From contig DATESN010000019.1 of the NCBI GenBank assembly GCA_035270785.1, forward strand, positions 1 to 9,144: a DNA stretch of 9,144 bases, written 5' to 3'. This document shows positions 7,386-9,144 of this stretch, piece by piece; position 1 is the first letter of the stretch, and every line of letters starts with the position of its first letter. The stretch is from DATESN01 sp035270785. Lineage in GTDB: Bacteria; Bacillota; Clostridia; Lachnospirales; Lachnospiraceae. The position numbers were made by a program, and so were the translations under genes. Under the pieces are notes generated by a model. That model ran no database searches, had not been told where the DNA came from, and saw only the letters and a program-made list of their open reading frames with translations.

Positions 7386-7388
7386 GAT
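7360..7388 (+). promoter_or_regulatory. Candidate promoter of the GH39 gene
   Basis: TTGTTT (7360-7365) is a fair -35. It is followed by TATAAG (7381-7386, 15-nt spacing) or TAAGAT (7383-7388, 17-nt spacing). Non-ideal hexamers and spacing fit a promoter that needs an activator, in line with the adjacent AraC gene. The leader would be about 30 nt. Confidence 0.4.
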
Positions 7389-7422
7389 TATGTTAGAAGA
7401 ATCACGATAAAAGGAGTTAAAT

Positions 7423-8955
7423 ATGACACAGAATAAAAAAATAAAAGAATATTATCAAATTAAGAAAGATGATAAAATATCCTTTCAAAATCATGCAACA
7501 TTTTGTATTGGAACGGGTCGGATGGGCCTTGCACTTCGACATGAATATTGTAATCAGCTAAAAAAAGTTCAAGATGAGATTGGTTTTTCCTATATTCGTG
7601 GACATGGATTATTTAGTGATGACATGGGAATCTATCATACCTATGAAGAAGAGGGAATACAAAAGGAAGAATATAATTTTTCCTATTTGGACAAGGTATT
7701 TGATACCTATATGGAGAATAGTCTAAAGCCATTTATAGAACTAGGATTTATGCCAGGAGATCTTGCATCAGGCGACCAGACGGTTTTCTATTGGAAGGGT
7801 AATGTGACACCACCATCAGATTATAAAAAATGGGAAGACCTGGTGATAGTAACAATTAAGCATTTAATTTCTAGATATGGACTAGAAGAAGTAATTAGCT
7901 GGCCATTTGAGGTTTGGAATGAACCCAATCTTGCAGGATTTTGGAAAGGTGCAGATATGGAAGAATATTTCAAATTATATGAAGTTACAAGCAAAGCAGT
8001 AAAAAAATGTGACACTCGTTTACGTGTAGGTGGTCCTGCAATTTGTGGCGTGGACGATGAGCGTTGGTTATGCAGTTTTCTATCTTTTTGTCAGAAACAG
8101 AAGGCTCCCCTTGATTTTGTGACAAGACATGCATATGCGGTAGAAGAAGCAGATAGGAAAGGACATTATGATTATCAAAAATTAAGGGATCCACAGTTTT
8201 TTATGGACGAACTAAGAGAGAGCCGCCGTATTATTGATAGTTTTCCAGAATATATCGGAATGGAAATGCATATAACAGAATTTAATACATCCTATACACC
8301 GCGATGTCCATTACATGACACAAATCTTAACGGGGCATATATCGCTAGATTACTTAGCGAAATGGGAGATGTATGCGCATCCTATTCATATTGGACATTT
8401 GGTGATGTGTTTGAAGAAAATGGAGTTTCATTTACCCCATTTTCTGGTTGTTTTGGTTTGTTGGCAAACGGCATGATTCCGAAACCTACCTATTGGACAT
8501 TTTCTTTTTATAGCCAATTGGCCGAGAAAGCAGTAGCAAGGGGAGAACATTTTGTTTTGACAAAAGATGAACAAAACAAATATGTGGGAATTGCATGGAA
8601 CATAGCAGAAGAGGTGAGTTCAGATTTTGTATTAAATTATGAACTGGAAATAGAAAATGGTGTTTATTTGGTGGTAACAAAGTTGGTGGATGAGGAGACC
8701 TGTAATCCACTACAGGATTGGATCAATATGGGTGCACCAAGCAATCCATCACAGAAGCAGGTAATTATGCTTCAAGAAAGTGCATTGCCTCAGATAAGGA
8801 CAGAACAAAAAGAGATTTTCAATCAAAAAATGGAGTTAGAGATATTGTTATCTTCAAATGCAGTTTGCTATTTTGAAATTCAGAAGGTGGAAAAGCAAAA
8901 TGATAGGGGTTATGAGATGTCAAGAATACGCGGGGTGAGAACAAATGCAAAATGA
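7423..8955 (+). CDS. xynB: Glycoside hydrolase family 39 beta-xylosidase
   Basis: This 510-residue protein follows clostridial GH39 beta-xylosidases (XynB type) from end to end and removes xylose from the non-reducing ends of xylo-oligosaccharides with retention. Recognisable blocks are FCIGTGRMGLAL, YIRGHGLFSDDMGIY, FIELGFMP, QTVFYWKGNVTPP, VGGPAICG and SYWTFGDVFEE. The acid/base is E167 in the WNEPN motif. The nucleophile is E286 in the MHITEFNTSY block. The barrel covers roughly the first 360 residues and a beta-sandwich makes up the remainder. The N-terminus MTQNKKIKEY lacks a signal peptide, so the enzyme is probably cytoplasmic. The start has AAGGAG 6 nt upstream. The 3' end overlaps the next gene by 11 bp, indicating an operon. 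The family is near certain; activity on alpha-L-arabinosides or other aryl-glycosides cannot be excluded. Confidence 0.95.
   Translation: MTQNKKIKEYYQIKKDDKISFQNHATFCIGTGRMGLALRHEYCNQLKKVQDEIGFSYIRGHGLFSDDMGIYHTYEEEGIQKEEYNFSYLDKVFDTYMENSLKPFIELGFMPGDLASGDQTVFYWKGNVTPPSDYKKWEDLVIVTIKHLISRYGLEEVISWPFEVWNEPNLAGFWKGADMEEYFKLYEVTSKAVKKCDTRLRVGGPAICGVDDERWLCSFLSFCQKQKAPLDFVTRHAYAVEEADRKGHYDYQKLRDPQFFMDELRESRRIIDSFPEYIGMEMHITEFNTSYTPRCPLHDTNLNGAYIARLLSEMGDVCASYSYWTFGDVFEENGVSFTPFSGCFGLLANGMIPKPTYWTFSFYSQLAEKAVARGEHFVLTKDEQNKYVGIAWNIAEEVSSDFVLNYELEIENGVYLVVTKLVDEETCNPLQDWINMGAPSNPSQKQVIMLQESALPQIRTEQKEIFNQKMELEILLSSNAVCYFEIQKVEKQNDRGYEMSRIRGVRTNAK
8932..8939 (+). promoter_or_regulatory. Ribosome binding site within the GH39 3' end
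   Basis: GGGGTGAG lies 5 nt before the ATG at 8945, inside the last codons of the GH39 gene. Together with the 11-bp gene overlap this points to translational coupling of the downstream gene. Confidence 0.6.
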
Positions 8956-9144
8956 TGTTGAAATGAAGGTGCCAGATAGGTATAAAAAAACAATTAGTGT
9001 TGAAAAGTCTGGAAAGATGGTGGAAGTTCTTTATCCTACGAACCATTATATTAACCATAATAGACAGCTCATAGCAAGCCAGAAAATAGCAGAAGAGTTT
9101 GCGGGTAGAACGGTTGTAGAAGGCGAGGCAATTACAAAGAAATG
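8945..9144 (+). CDS. Partial CDS, possibly an esterase (CE1-like) N-terminus
   Basis: An open frame starts at ATG 8945 and runs without a stop to the window edge (66 complete codons). It overlaps GH39 by 11 bp and has its own Shine-Dalgarno, so it is very likely a real operon member. The visible part starts MQNDVEMKVPDRYKK, shows no signal peptide, and includes GKMVEVLYPTNHY and, at the cut end, EGEAITKK. From memory, this order (G-x-V-E-x-x-Y-x-T, later an AITK block) resembles the lead-in to the VYLPYGYD strand of esterase-D/CE1-type acetylxylan or feruloyl esterases. The serine-hydrolase core would lie beyond the window, so this function is tentative. The xylan context fits an esterase, but another carbohydrate enzyme is possible. 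Confidence 0.65.
   Translation, partial: MQNDVEMKVPDRYKKTISVEKSGKMVEVLYPTNHYINHNRQLIASQKIAEEFAGRTVVEGEAITKK

Noticed and set aside
7239..7422. CcpA catabolite-repression (cre) site upstream of GH39
   Set aside because: I looked for the TGNAANCGNTNNCA pattern here and upstream of GH115 and saw no acceptable match.
8819..9058. Minus-strand open frame across the GH39 3' end and the next gene
   Set aside because: It is antisense to GH39 and to the overlapping downstream frame, and its low-complexity composition matches no family.
1..9144. Insertion sequences, CRISPR arrays, tRNA or rRNA genes, phage or defence genes
   Set aside because: No transposase or integrase frames, no regularly spaced repeats and no cloverleaf-like segments were seen; the window is filled by five identified genes and one partial gene.

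Overview
The window reads as low-GC Bacillota DNA, most like a plant-fibre-degrading Lachnospiraceae/Clostridia relative (for example the Lachnoclostridium phytofermentans group). The reasons are strong AAGGAG-type ribosome binding sites, AT-rich intergenic DNA, and a GH39 enzyme that follows thermophilic clostridial beta-xylosidases along its whole length. The organism is an inference; no rRNA or other marker gene is present.

Two unrelated modules lie side by side. The left module (about 1-3470) is a divergent regulator/transporter pair: a TetR-family regulator on the minus strand (19-567) and a 12-helix MMPL/RND-type membrane transporter on the plus strand (770-3445). The 202-bp gap between them holds a nearly perfect 39-bp palindrome built on GCAACACA half-sites. 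A third copy of the half-site lies between the -35 and -10 boxes of the likely transporter promoter. This is the usual layout for a ligand-responsive TetR repressor controlling itself and an exporter. Each gene ends in a hairpin that starts inside its last codons.

The right module (3552-9144) is a xylan side-chain and xylo-oligosaccharide locus. It holds a GH115 alpha-glucuronidase (start best placed at 3565), a convergent AraC-family regulator (6450-7238), a GH39 beta-xylosidase (7423-8955), and the first 66 codons of a gene that overlaps the GH39 gene by 11 bp and may encode a CE1-like carbohydrate esterase. None of the enzymes shows a signal peptide at its N-terminus. They therefore probably act in the cytoplasm on imported, decorated xylo-oligosaccharides: GH115 would remove (4-O-methyl)glucuronic acid, the possible esterase would remove acyl groups, and GH39 would release xylose. 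The importer is not in the window. The AraC gene is transcribed divergently from GH39, with a well-formed promoter of its own and several repeats in the shared 184-bp gap, and it is the natural candidate regulator.

I see no mobile element, CRISPR array, tRNA or rRNA. No intergenic stretch exceeds about 205 bp. Most of the window is recognisable biology. The least explained items are the three-fold, Met-rich repeat in the transporter's extracytoplasmic loop and the operator layout of the TetR/MMPL pair.
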